From: CAZMNY01 sp964567745
GTDB lineage: Bacteria; Planctomycetota; Planctomycetia; Pirellulales; Pirellulaceae
Reading direction: 5' to 3'
Assembly (NCBI GenBank): GCA_964567745.1
Contig: CAZMNY010000014.1
Coordinates: 1 to 64,000 of the forward strand
DNA: 64,000 nucleotides
Shown: piece by piece, positions 55,111-64,000 of the stretch
How positions within the stretch are numbered: position 1 is the first letter of the stretch
Layout of the letters: each line of letters begins with the position of its first letter
Notes under the pieces: generated by a model
Told to the model about the DNA's origin: nothing
The model's database searches: none
The model's input: only the letters and a program-made list of their open reading frames with translations
Translations under genes and position numbers: made by a program

Positions 55111-57891
55111 ATGGGCATTACACGGAAGTTCCTCGACTGGTCCGAGCCAGCGCTGCAGACTGCGGTCGCGCTGTTGGTGGAGAAATACCGCCGAGGCCAA
55201 TTGGTCGACCTCGATAAAACGGTCATCGCCTTTCCCGGAAGCCGGGCTGGTCGCCGCTTTCTCGAAATACTCGTCCGCTACTGTGAAGAGCGGACCTTGG
55301 TGCTGATTCCCCCAGCGATCAAGACGGTCGGGCAGCTGCCGGAATTGCTCTACGAACCTCAGCGCCCCTTCGCGTCGGATCTTGTCCAACTGTTGGCATG
55401 GGTGCACGCGTTGCGTTCCGAGGGGCGGCGCAAACTGTCGCGCATCATGCCCGCTTTGCCCGACGAAGACGACGTGCCGCGGTGGCTCGATCTGGGCCGC
55501 ATTTTTTGGCAACAGCACCGAGAGATGGCGGCCGAGGGACTCAACTTCCAACACGTTGTCGATAGTGGTTGGCAACGAAGCGGCTTAAAGGAGAAGAACC
55601 GCTGGAAACTGCTTGGCGAGATTCAGCGTCATTACCTCGACATCCTCGACCACTTCGAACTCTGGGACATGCAGACCGCGCGACTGTTCGCGATCGAGCA
55701 TCGAGAGTGCCGAGCGGAAGTCGACATCGTGCTCGTCGGTGCCTCGGACATGAATCGCGCCTTTCGGCTGATGCTCGATCAAGTGGCCGATCGAGTGACC
55801 GCGTTCATTTATGCGCCGTCCGAACTAGCCGACTGCTTTGATCGGCATGGGTGTATCGACCCCGACGCCTGGGCCGATGTCGAGATCGAACTAAATGACG
55901 ATTGTCTGGAGCTGGCGGAAGGTCCAGCGGAACAAGCCGAGGCCGTCGTCAACTGGCTGGCCGAACTCGACGGACGATTTCGAGCGGATGAGATCGCCAT
56001 TGGCACGCCCGATCCGACCGCGGCTTCGCAGATTCAAAGACGGCTCAACGAATGCAACCTTTCCAGTCGATTTGTCGTCGGGCGCAAGATAACCGAGTCG
56101 GCACCGTATCGACTGCTCTTAGCGCTTGCCGACTATCTAGACCGCGGACGGTTCGATGAATTTGCCGCGCTCGTCCGACATTCCGATGTCTCGCGTTGGA
56201 TCACTGAGCGATTGGATTCGCCCAATGGCTGGCTAACTCAGCTCGACGAATATCACGCAAAACACCTTCCGCCTCGCCTCGGCAAGTGGCTCGGCAAAGA
56301 AGCCGAGTCGGATCAGATTCGAACGATTCACGAGTGGATTGAAGAGCTCGTTCGGCCACTCGCGCAAGGTCGATGCAAACTGGCGGACTGGGGCAACCCG
56401 ATCATCGAGACGATCGTCAACGTCTACGGTGAGCGGCCGCTCGACCGAGGCGATGAAACCGACCATTACACGCTTCATGCGATACGTGCGATCCAACAAG
56501 GACTGCTTGAGCAAAAGTCGGCGCCGGCCGAGATCACGCCGAGCATCGCCGCCACTCAGGCGATTCGCATGCTGCTCGACCAGCTCTCGCGCGCGGACAT
56601 GGCGCCGCCGATGGATCACGATGCGATTGAGATGTTGGGATGGTTGGAGCTTCCGCTCGACACGGCGTCGGCGATGGTGGTCACGTCATTCAACGAGGGC
56701 GTTGTGCCAACGTCGATGAACTCCGATCTATTCCTCCCAAACAGCTTGCGGAAAAAGCTGGGGATGCTCGACAACAAACGCCGTTACGCTCGAGACGCCT
56801 ATGCCTTGAGTATGCTTGCCGCGTCGCGAAAAGAACTTCGATTGGTTGTCGCCCGTCGCGACGCCAAGGGGGAGCCGTTGACGCCGAGCCGGCTGTTATT
56901 CGCGGCTAGCCTTCGAGAGATCGCCAAACGCAGCGGTCGCTTCTTTCAAGTTGCAGACACAGCGGCACCGGCCGTTCCGCAAGTCAATTTGGATCGCGAT
57001 TACTCCGAGTTTTGCATTCCTCGCCCCGACCCCGAGCTGCCGGTCGATTCGATGAGTGTCACGTCGTTTCGCTCGTACATCGCCTGTCCCTACCGCTTCT
57101 ACCTCCGCCACGTGCTGCGTCTGGAATCGGTCGACGACAGCGCCGAGGAACTCAACGCGCCGACGTTTGGCAATCTGGTTCACGATGTGCTCAATGTATT
57201 CGGACGCAGCAACTTGCGTGATTCGAACAACGCCGATCATATCCGCAGTTTTTTGCAGGACACCCTGCGCAAGACGATGCGGTCGCGTTTCGGGCGCCGT
57301 CCGTTGGCGCCGGTCAATGTGCAGGCCGCCCAGGTGCTTTCGCGGCTGGAAGCGTTCGCTCGCTGGCAAGCCGATTGGCGTAATCAAGGATGGGAAATCG
57401 CCTACGCCGAATCGCCGGAAATGGTCGACACGGTCACGATGCAGATCGGCGAAAGAAGCTTAGCGCTGCGTGGACGCGTCGATCGAATTGACAAGAACCC
57501 GCAAACTGGCGAGTGGATTGTCTTCGACTACAAGACGTCCGACACCGACTCCAGGCCCGAACAGACTCATATGCGCAGCGGCGAATGGGTCGATTTGCAG
57601 CTGCCGCTTTACCGACGCTTCGCCTCAGCGATGGACATTGAAGGCGAGGTGAAGCTCGGTTACATCGTGCTTCCGAAGGATGTCGATCGTACAGGCGAGC
57701 GAATCGCGCAGTGGTCCGAATACGATCTTGAAAAGGCAGACGCGTTGACTCTGGAGATTGCCGAGAAAGTGCTTGGCGGACAGTTTTGGCCGCCCGCTGA
57801 TCCGGCCCCCGATATTCTTACTGACTACAGCGTCATTTGCCAGGAATCCGCCTACGAGAAACACTACGCCCCGGCGGAGGCGGAAGCATGA
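55111..57891 (+). CDS. AddB-like PD-(D/E)XK nuclease
   Basis: 926 residues from ATG 55111 (MGITRKFLDWSEPAL matches the usual N-terminus). The first half is a helicase-like domain without a working P-loop (VIAFPGSRAGRRF). The C-terminal RecB-type nuclease shows MSVTSFRSYIACPYRFYLR, GRVDRIDKNPQTGEW and VFDYKTSD, the D-(x)n-(D/E)YK active site. In true AddB four cysteines hold an iron-sulphur cluster; here only C in IACPYRF and one near the end (VICQE) are in similar places, so the cluster is probably absent. Its stop overlaps the helicase start (ATGA). Together they should process double-strand DNA ends for recombination. Confidence 0.88.
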   Translation: MGITRKFLDWSEPALQTAVALLVEKYRRGQLVDLDKTVIAFPGSRAGRRFLEILVRYCEERTLVLIPPAIKTVGQLPELLYEPQRPFASDLVQLLAWVHALRSEGRRKLSRIMPALPDEDDVPRWLDLGRIFWQQHREMAAEGLNFQHVVDSGWQRSGLKEKNRWKLLGEIQRHYLDILDHFELWDMQTARLFAIEHRECRAEVDIVLVGASDMNRAFRLMLDQVADRVTAFIYAPSELADCFDRHGCIDPDAWADVEIELNDDCLELAEGPAEQAEAVVNWLAELDGRFRADEIAIGTPDPTAASQIQRRLNECNLSSRFVVGRKITESAPYRLLLALADYLDRGRFDEFAALVRHSDVSRWITERLDSPNGWLTQLDEYHAKHLPPRLGKWLGKEAESDQIRTIHEWIEELVRPLAQGRCKLADWGNPIIETIVNVYGERPLDRGDETDHYTLHAIRAIQQGLLEQKSAPAEITPSIAATQAIRMLLDQLSRADMAPPMDHDAIEMLGWLELPLDTASAMVVTSFNEGVVPTSMNSDLFLPNSLRKKLGMLDNKRRYARDAYALSMLAASRKELRLVVARRDAKGEPLTPSRLLFAASLREIAKRSGRFFQVADTAAPAVPQVNLDRDYSEFCIPRPDPELPVDSMSVTSFRSYIACPYRFYLRHVLRLESVDDSAEELNAPTFGNLVHDVLNVFGRSNLRDSNNADHIRSFLQDTLRKTMRSRFGRRPLAPVNVQAAQVLSRLEAFARWQADWRNQGWEIAYAESPEMVDTVTMQIGERSLALRGRVDRIDKNPQTGEWIVFDYKTSDTDSRPEQTHMRSGEWVDLQLPLYRRFASAMDIEGEVKLGYIVLPKDVDRTGERIAQWSEYDLEKADALTLEIAEKVLGGQFWPPADPAPDILTDYSVICQESAYEKHYAPAEAEA

Positions 57892-60800
57892 CCCGATACG
57901 ACAACATCTTGATTCGTGCTTCCGCGGGAACAGGCAAGACGTTCCAGCTATCGAATCGTTTTCTGGGTCTGCTCAACAGCGGCGCCCCGCTCGATCAAAT
58001 TCTTGCCACGACGTTCACGAGAAAGGCAGCCGGCGAGATTCTGGATCGAGTGATTCAGCGATTGGCCGAAGCCGCCGTCGACGACGACCAATGCGATCAG
58101 CTTTCTGAGTTTCTCGATGACGACACGCTCAGCCGAGCTCGATGTTTGTTGTTGCTCAAACAGCTGACGTCAAACTTGCATCGATTGCGAATCTGCACGC
58201 TTGACAGTTTCTTCTCACAGATCGCCAGCAGCTTTGCTCTCGAACTTGGACTGCCGCCCGGCTGGCGAATCATCGAGCAAATACATGATCAACAGCTGCG
58301 CAAAGAGGCCATCGATCGTCTGCTGAGAGATCCCGAGTCCAATGCCGTGGGCCGCATCCTGAGTTTGATGACCAAGGGCGACGCCAATCGCTCGGTTAGC
58401 GCGCTGGTGCGAGCAACCGTGAACGATTTGTATTCGCTGTTCCTTGAAACGGGTCCCGAGGCATGGCGAAGGTTTCCCCAGACAGACTTGCTCGATCGCG
58501 AAGAATTGCGAGCCGCCATCGATTCGCTGGCCAACTTGGAATTGCCGTCCGATCGGCGAATTAGCGAAGCCAATTTGCGATCCATCGAGGCCGCCGAAGC
58601 GGGGAACTGGGAACAGTTCGTCAGCAGTGGACTCGGCAAGGCCGTGCTGCAAGACAAGGAGACGTATTACAAGAAAGAAATTGAGCCGCCTGTCCACGAA
58701 GCCTACACAAGACTCTCGCTTCACGCCCGCGACTTCATCATCACGCAACTGGCTCGCCAAACCGAAGCGACCTACGAATTGCTCGAACGATTCGACGGCT
58801 ATTACCGTCGCTTGAAATTCGAATCTCGCGCGATGTGTTTCGAAGATGTGACGCGAGTGCTTGCCAGCCGCGGCGATCTTGAGCAAATCGATCGACTCGA
58901 ACACCGACTCGATACGCAACTATCCCATCTGCTGTTTGACGAATTTCAGGACACGTCGCTAGTGCAGTGGCAAGTCGTACGGCCGTTTGCCGAACGAGTC
59001 ACCGACTCAGCCGGACAGCAGTCGTTCTTCTTTGACGGCGGACAACAGTCGTTCTTCTGCGTCGGCGACGTGAAGCAGGCGATCTACGGTTGGCGAGGCG
59101 GCAAGTCGGAGATCTTCGACGCCTTGGAAGCGCATCTCGACGAACTAAAACACCTTTCATTGACAAAGAGTTTTCGATCCGCTCCGCCGATTATTGAAGC
59201 GGTCAATCAACTGTTCGCCCGAATCGACAAGCACTCCAACTTGGGCGACCTTTCGCCCGCGATCGAAAAATGGAAAGCGGGCTTTGGCGAACACTCAACC
59301 GCCAGGACCGAATTGGCTGGCTACGCGACGCTCGAGACCGTGCGCCAGCCAGAACGCGGTGAGCAGAAACTCGACGTGACGCTTCCCTATGCGGCCAAGC
59401 GAGTGGCTAATTTGGCGGGAGACTGCCAAGGTGCCACGATCGGCGTGCTCGTCCGCCGCAACAAATGCGTCGCTCGCTTGATCTATGAATTGAGGCGGCT
59501 AGGAGTGCCGGCGAGTGAAGAGGGAGGCAACCCGCTAACCGACTCGTTGGCCGTGCAAAACATTATGTCCCTGTTGCGAATCGGAGATCATCCGGGCGAT
59601 CGAGTTGCTCGCTTCCATCTCTGCCATTCGCCGCTCGGAAAACAGCTCGGCTGGACCGACCATAATCACGACGAAGACGCCGACTGTCTTTCCGAAGAGG
59701 TGCGTCAACGTCTCTCCGACGACGGGTATGGGCCAGCAATCCAGCATTGGGTGGACATGTTGTTGCCGTCATGCGACGCACGCGACGCCAGCCGGCTCTA
59801 TCAGTTGGTCGAATTGGCCTATCGCTATCAACCGATCGCCACGTTGCGAGTCAAAGACTTCAGCGATTTTGTCGACGCGGAGCGGATCTCGGATCCGACA
59901 ACTTCCCGTGTTCGAGTGATGACGATCCACCAAGCGAAGGGACTGCAGTTTGACATCGTCGTACTGCCCGACTTGGATGCGAATCTGATCGGCCAAACCG
60001 GCGCTTGTGTCGTCGGACAATCCGACCCGACCGAACCGATCGATCGAGTTTGTCTCCATCGCAATTCCGATATTCGCGACATGTTGCCAGCTGAATTGAA
60101 GGAGATGTTCCAGCAGAAACGCTGGCAGGAAATGGTCGAGGCGCTTTGTGTGCTTTACGTCGCGGTAACTCGGCCCGTGCATGCATTGCATATGATCATC
60201 GCGCCCGCGGCGCCTAACGAGCGCAATCTAAACAAGACGTTTGCCGGGTTGCTTCGAGCCGCCCTTGCCGACGAGTCGGATGATACAGGGGCCGAACCGC
60301 AGCGGCTACTGTACGAGCACGGTGATGCGAACTGGATGGACGCGCCGCATTCGCCTTCGCGAACAACATCGCTCAGCCAGGTCGAACAACCCGCCAGGAA
60401 GCGCCTAATCAAATTGGCGACGATGCAAGACGGCAGAAAGTACGGCCTCGATCGCGCCGCACCGTCGGGACTCGAGGGCGGCGAGCTATCGCGAGTCGGC
60501 GATCTGCTCCGCATCGACAATCAAGGTGCCATGGCGCGAGGCACGGCGATTCACGCTTGCTTCGAACAAATCGATTGGCTCGACGACGGCAAGCCCAATG
60601 AAGAGCAATTGCGGCACGCGGTCATTAGCGCTCTCACCGACACATCGCTCGACGCTGACGAAATCATTCGCCAATTCAATCACATGTTGGAGAACCCCGA
60701 CATAGCCGCCGCCCTCCGCCGCGGCTCATACCGGGAAGACGAAGTTCGCTCGGTCGCCTCACTCCGGCTTGAAGTGCACAACGAAAAGCGGTTCGCAATA

Positions 60801-61067
60801 CGCGACAAGAACCGAATGCTCTCGGGTGCCATCGATCGTCTCGTGATGATGTACGATCACGACGATTTGGTCGGCGCCGAAGTGATCGATTACAAAACGG
60901 ATTGGGTGGCGCCTGACGACCCTGGCCGTCTCGACGACCTCGTCGAACACTATCGGCCGCAGCAAGAGGCGTACTGTGAGGCGGTCTCAAAAATGTTCAA
61001 TTTGGAGCGAAACCGAATCTCCGCTCGCCTGCTGCTCGTCGGCGCCGGGATCGTAAAGGACCTCTAA
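57888..61067 (+). CDS. AddA-like UvrD helicase-nuclease
   Basis: 1059 residues from ATG 57888, four bases into the overlap with the AddB-like gene. Superfamily 1 helicase motifs are all visible: RASAGTGKTF (Walker A, 10-19), TTFTRKAA (Ia), LLFDEFQDTS (II), VGDVKQAIYGWRGG (III), SFRSAP (IV), MTIHQAKGLQFDIV (V) and LYVAVTRP (VI). At the C-terminus a RecB-like nuclease domain has GAIDRL and AEVIDYKTDW. This is the ATP-driven subunit of an AddAB-type exonuclease that resects broken DNA ends. A near-duplicate stretch, QQSFFFDGG followed by QQSFFCVGD, sits just before motif III. Confidence 0.93.
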   Translation: MTRYDNILIRASAGTGKTFQLSNRFLGLLNSGAPLDQILATTFTRKAAGEILDRVIQRLAEAAVDDDQCDQLSEFLDDDTLSRARCLLLLKQLTSNLHRLRICTLDSFFSQIASSFALELGLPPGWRIIEQIHDQQLRKEAIDRLLRDPESNAVGRILSLMTKGDANRSVSALVRATVNDLYSLFLETGPEAWRRFPQTDLLDREELRAAIDSLANLELPSDRRISEANLRSIEAAEAGNWEQFVSSGLGKAVLQDKETYYKKEIEPPVHEAYTRLSLHARDFIITQLARQTEATYELLERFDGYYRRLKFESRAMCFEDVTRVLASRGDLEQIDRLEHRLDTQLSHLLFDEFQDTSLVQWQVVRPFAERVTDSAGQQSFFFDGGQQSFFCVGDVKQAIYGWRGGKSEIFDALEAHLDELKHLSLTKSFRSAPPIIEAVNQLFARIDKHSNLGDLSPAIEKWKAGFGEHSTARTELAGYATLETVRQPERGEQKLDVTLPYAAKRVANLAGDCQGATIGVLVRRNKCVARLIYELRRLGVPASEEGGNPLTDSLAVQNIMSLLRIGDHPGDRVARFHLCHSPLGKQLGWTDHNHDEDADCLSEEVRQRLSDDGYGPAIQHWVDMLLPSCDARDASRLYQLVELAYRYQPIATLRVKDFSDFVDAERISDPTTSRVRVMTIHQAKGLQFDIVVLPDLDANLIGQTGACVVGQSDPTEPIDRVCLHRNSDIRDMLPAELKEMFQQKRWQEMVEALCVLYVAVTRPVHALHMIIAPAAPNERNLNKTFAGLLRAALADESDDTGAEPQRLLYEHGDANWMDAPHSPSRTTSLSQVEQPARKRLIKLATMQDGRKYGLDRAAPSGLEGGELSRVGDLLRIDNQGAMARGTAIHACFEQIDWLDDGKPNEEQLRHAVISALTDTSLDADEIIRQFNHMLENPDIAAALRRGSYREDEVRSVASLRLEVHNEKRFAIRDKNRMLSGAIDRLVMMYDHDDLVGAEVIDYKTDWVAPDDPGRLDDLVEHYRPQQEAYCEAVSKMFNLERNRISARLLLVGAGIVKDL

Positions 61068-61147
61068 CGCGGCGAAACTTGAAGAGTTCAAAGTGAAGAG
61101 TGCAATCTGCAGAGTGCAGCTGAGTGCTCGCAAAACGGAGTTTGTGG

Positions 61148-62401
61148 ATGAAGTTTTTACATGCCGCTGATCTGCATATCGACAGCCAACTGAAAGGGCT
61201 CGACGCCCTGGGCCACGCCCCGGCGGAGCGGATCCGCGCGGCGACTCGGGATGCCGTTGTGCTGCTGATCGATACGGCGCTGCGCGAGCGAGTTGATTTC
61301 GTCGTGTTGGCGGGCGACATCTTCGATGGACCGTGGCCCGATGCAACAACTGGGGCTTGGACCGCCAGCCAGTTTCGCCGGCTTCGCGACGCCGAAGTTC
61401 CTGTCTTCTTGATTCGAGGAAACCACGACGCGAAGAGCCAGATCGCCTCGACAGCGCCTTGGCCTTCGAACGTGTTTGAGCTGTCGGCCGACAAACCTGA
61501 GACGGTTGTTTTGGATTCGCTGAAGACCGCCGTTCACGGACAAAGTTTCGCACGTCGAGAAGCGCCTGACGACTTAGCCGGCAACTACCCGCCGCCGGTC
61601 GAAGGCTTGTTCAACATCGGCTTGCTCCACACGAGTCTCGCTGGCGACCCGCTTCACGATCCGTATGCACCCACGTCGCCCGCCGTGCTCGCCTCAAAAG
61701 GCTACGACTACTGGGCGCTGGGACACATTCATCAGCGACGTATTGTCCAACAGCGACATCCCGCCATCGTCTATTCCGGCAATACGCAAGCCCGGCATAT
61801 CAACGAACCGGGTGAGAAGGGCTGTTACGTCGTCCATGTCGAAAATGGCCAAGTTGACAAGCTCGAGTTCCATGCGACCGACGTCGTTCGCTGGGACCAC
61901 TGTGTCGTTGAGGCTGACGAGAACGATGACGCCGATGCGCTGCGAGATCGTTTGGAAACTCAGCTGGAACAAATGTGCGACGACTTAGAGGATCGATTAC
62001 TCGCAGTACGCGTCACGATATCGGGAGCTTGTCGAGCCCACCGCAACTGGACCGAACTGGCTCGGCGAGACGAATGGGAGCAAGAAATAAGGCACTTGGA
62101 CGTATGTCAAAACCACGTCTGGATCGAGAAGCTGCAAGTTCAGACTCGCCCCGTTACCGATCGAAACGCGATTCGCGACGGCGATCACCTCGTCGGCGAC
62201 TTGCTCCGACTTATCGACTCGATTCGCGATGACGATGACGCGCTATTGGAACTCAGCGCTTCGCTCGACCCACTCACCCAACGCGCCGCATTGCAGCTCA
62301 AGAATGCCGACGTTGGCTGGAGTTCGCCAGACCAACTCAGAGAGTGGTTGGAGCAAGCCGAGACGGCGCTGGTCTCCCAACTCTGGGAGTCGGATTCATG
62401 A
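61148..62401 (+). CDS. SbcD/YhaO-like metallophosphoesterase
   Basis: 417 residues from ATG 61148 (CGGAG upstream). The calcineurin-like phosphoesterase motifs are complete: DLHIDS (8-13), GDIFDG (near residue 57), RGNHD (near 92), GLLHTS and GHIHQ. The N-terminal 270 residues match exonuclease SbcD/Mre11-type nucleases; the C-terminal domain resembles Bacillus YhaO. Mn-dependent nuclease activity on DNA ends and hairpins is expected in complex with the adjacent SbcC/YhaN-like ATPase, whose ATG overlaps this stop codon (ATGA). Confidence 0.92.
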   Translation: MKFLHAADLHIDSQLKGLDALGHAPAERIRAATRDAVVLLIDTALRERVDFVVLAGDIFDGPWPDATTGAWTASQFRRLRDAEVPVFLIRGNHDAKSQIASTAPWPSNVFELSADKPETVVLDSLKTAVHGQSFARREAPDDLAGNYPPPVEGLFNIGLLHTSLAGDPLHDPYAPTSPAVLASKGYDYWALGHIHQRRIVQQRHPAIVYSGNTQARHINEPGEKGCYVVHVENGQVDKLEFHATDVVRWDHCVVEADENDDADALRDRLETQLEQMCDDLEDRLLAVRVTISGACRAHRNWTELARRDEWEQEIRHLDVCQNHVWIEKLQVQTRPVTDRNAIRDGDHLVGDLLRLIDSIRDDDDALLELSASLDPLTQRAALQLKNADVGWSSPDQLREWLEQAETALVSQLWESDS

Positions 62402-64000
62402 GAATACGGGAACTCGAGATTGAGAACTTCGGCGTTTTCCGCAACCGGCAGTTTCAATTCGAACCTGGTGTGCAAATCGTCTATGGGCAGAACGAGGCCG
62501 GCAAGACGACGCTCTTGGAGCTCGTTCGCCAGCTCCTTTTCGGATTCCCGCATCGCAACGCATACGCCATCAACGATCATCACGGCCCTTTGTGCGCAAA
62601 GGCGACGGTCGAGATGGCCGACGGACAACGCGTCTGGTTTCGACGGCGCAAGGGAAGGCCGGATCGAGTTGCGGGAGAGATTGAAGACAACCGCCGCGTG
62701 ACCGAAGTCGATCAACGATGGCTTACTGCGGCGCTCGGCAAAGCAACGGGCGAACTCTACAAGAACGTCTTTGGCTTCTCGCTCAAAGAATTGGCCGATG
62801 GCACGGAGAGTCTGCGAGACGCCAACTTGACCGAAGCCCTCTACGGGGGCGGCATTGGCAATATCGCCAACGTGCAACGAGTTCGATCGAGCCTGGCTTC
62901 CGAGACGAAGCGGCTGTTCAACACCCGCTCGGCCAAAAGCGAAATCCGCCGGCTGCTCGAACAGATCGATGAAGATCAACAAGACTGGCACAACGCTCAA
63001 GTTTCGCCCGCCCAACATCGCGAAATGCTGGCCGATCAGATCAACGCGGATCAAGAGGTCGATGCCCTCAAGCAGCAACGGAAGGAACTCGGTCAGCAAG
63101 CCAATCAACGCCGTTGCCAGCTCGACGCCCTCGCTATTCACCGGCAGCTGCTGAAAGCGACGAAAGAACTCGCCAACTTGCCCGCTGCCGCCGTCGACGA
63201 AAACGCGCCAAAACGATTTGAGTGGCTTCGAAAACAAGCGGTGCAACATGCGAAAGCAATCGCCGAGTTGGAGACGGCGATTCAACGCTGCGAGTCCGAG
63301 GTGGCGTCGCTACCGCCCGATGGCACCTATTCGGCCGAGTCCGAAACGATTCAGAAGCTCTATCAGCAGGTCGCGCACCTTCGCAGCTATCGCGAGGATC
63401 AACCGAGACGGTATCAAGAGTCGGAATCGATTCGCGAAGCGGTGCTCGCCCAATTACAGCAAATCCACCCCGATTGGACCGACGACTCACTGCAACGCCT
63501 GCAGATGGGAGTTGAACAACGCAATTCAGTGCAGACGCTTTCAGAGTCTCGAATTCGATTGGATAGTCAACGGTCACAAGTAAAATCGCAGATGAAGGAA
63601 CTGCGCCGACAGGCCGCGCATTGGCGCAAGATTGTCGACACCGAAAATGAAGACACGTCAGGACTCGAAACCGCCGCGGGCCTCGCCAGTGAGTATACCG
63701 ACCACCAGGTCAACTCAACTCGGCTGAACGAAAACGTGCTGAGCGAACTGAGGCTTGCCGAACAGCAGCTGGCCGACTGCTCGAAGTCGCTCAGCAGAAT
63801 TCCACAATGGCAAGACGCCACGCTCCCCTCCGCGATGCCAAGCGACGAGATCGTGGCGAGCGCTAAGATGACTCGCGCCGAGTTGGCAAAACAGTCAAAT
63901 CAGATCCAGTCGGAAATGGCTAGGGCTCAAACGCGACTGACCGAGGCTCAACGCCAACTCGATCAATTGAATGAATCGGCAGACGCCCCCGATGTCAACG
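62398..64000 (+). CDS. SbcC/YhaN-like SMC-type ATPase, 5' part
   Basis: The first 534 residues of a RecF/SMC-like ATPase, cut by the right edge of the window. The N-terminal ATPase lobe opens with RIRELEIENFGVFRNRQF and Walker A YGQNEAGKTTLL (residues 29-40), then FGFSLKELADGTESLRD, a block typical of Bacillus YhaN. From about residue 185 on, the sequence is coiled coil (QRKELGQQANQRR and later heptads). GGGAG lies eight bases before the ATG. With the SbcD/YhaO-like protein it should form an SbcCD-type nuclease complex. The C-terminal signature and Walker B are outside the window. Confidence 0.9.
   Translation, partial: MRIRELEIENFGVFRNRQFQFEPGVQIVYGQNEAGKTTLLELVRQLLFGFPHRNAYAINDHHGPLCAKATVEMADGQRVWFRRRKGRPDRVAGEIEDNRRVTEVDQRWLTAALGKATGELYKNVFGFSLKELADGTESLRDANLTEALYGGGIGNIANVQRVRSSLASETKRLFNTRSAKSEIRRLLEQIDEDQQDWHNAQVSPAQHREMLADQINADQEVDALKQQRKELGQQANQRRCQLDALAIHRQLLKATKELANLPAAAVDENAPKRFEWLRKQAVQHAKAIAELETAIQRCESEVASLPPDGTYSAESETIQKLYQQVAHLRSYREDQPRRYQESESIREAVLAQLQQIHPDWTDDSLQRLQMGVEQRNSVQTLSESRIRLDSQRSQVKSQMKELRRQAAHWRKIVDTENEDTSGLETAAGLASEYTDHQVNSTRLNENVLSELRLAEQQLADCSKSLSRIPQWQDATLPSAMPSDEIVASAKMTRAELAKQSNQIQSEMARAQTRLTEAQRQLDQLNESADAPDVN

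Overview
The window looks like a chromosome segment from a planctomycete, most likely of the Pirellula group. The strongest clue is the pair of planctomycete hallmark genes at 46788-51618: a PSCyt1/DUF1549/DUF1553 cytochrome-like protein followed by a DUF1501 protein with a twin-arginine signal. Supporting clues are the secreted Gfo/Idh/MocA oxidoreductase with a twin-arginine signal, the futalosine menaquinone genes, an ABC permease fused to a CPBP protease, and a broken leucine-rich-repeat membrane protein. There is no rRNA gene, no tRNA that I can recognise, no CRISPR array and no prophage.

Layout. 1-581 holds a short tandem repeat and no convincing gene. 582-3123 (+): hisE, hisG and an amidohydrolase that may be the aminodeoxyfutalosine deaminase. 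3163-6319 (-): a NatA-type ABC ATPase and a permease-CPBP protease fusion. 6606-8101: a 109-bp MITE-like element, then an AAA ATPase gene broken by two frameshifts. 8173-10192 (-): mqnC and mqnA. 10679-18749: a small cysteine-rich secreted protein, an RluA-type pseudouridine synthase, a minus-strand group (small membrane protein, M50 protease, beta-lactamase-fold hydrolase, Gfo/Idh oxidoreductase), a secreted coiled-coil protein, a nucleotidyltransferase, a PhyH dioxygenase and a STAS protein.

19133-37569 is an exopolysaccharide locus, almost all on the minus strand. It has a GumC/Wzz chain-length protein, a degenerate BY-kinase-like protein, an initiating sugar transferase with a GGDEF-like N-terminus, polysaccharide deacetylases, Wzx flippase, Wzy polymerase/ligase, three paralogous GNAT/FemAB-type acyltransferases, two paralogous methyltransferases, GT4 and GT2 glycosyltransferases and a WecG/TagA glycosyltransferase. 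Two [acyltransferase-methyltransferase] gene pairs lie in tandem and look like a duplicated module.

37820-45444 is a divergently arranged export locus: a TolC-family outer-membrane lipoprotein on the minus strand and, on the plus strand, a GAF-HlyD fusion, a second HlyD adaptor and a PqqD-like/M50 protease/HlyD fusion. No ABC, RND or MFS pump is present, so this is the best candidate here for an undescribed system. A secreted EF-hand protein follows it. A second copy of the MITE (51687-51795, 96% identical and inverted) sits directly on the 5' end of the frameshifted LRR gene. The right end (55111-64000, +) is a tightly overlapping DNA-repair operon: AddB-like nuclease, AddA-like helicase-nuclease, SbcD/YhaO-like phosphoesterase and SbcC/YhaN-like ATPase, the last cut by the window edge.
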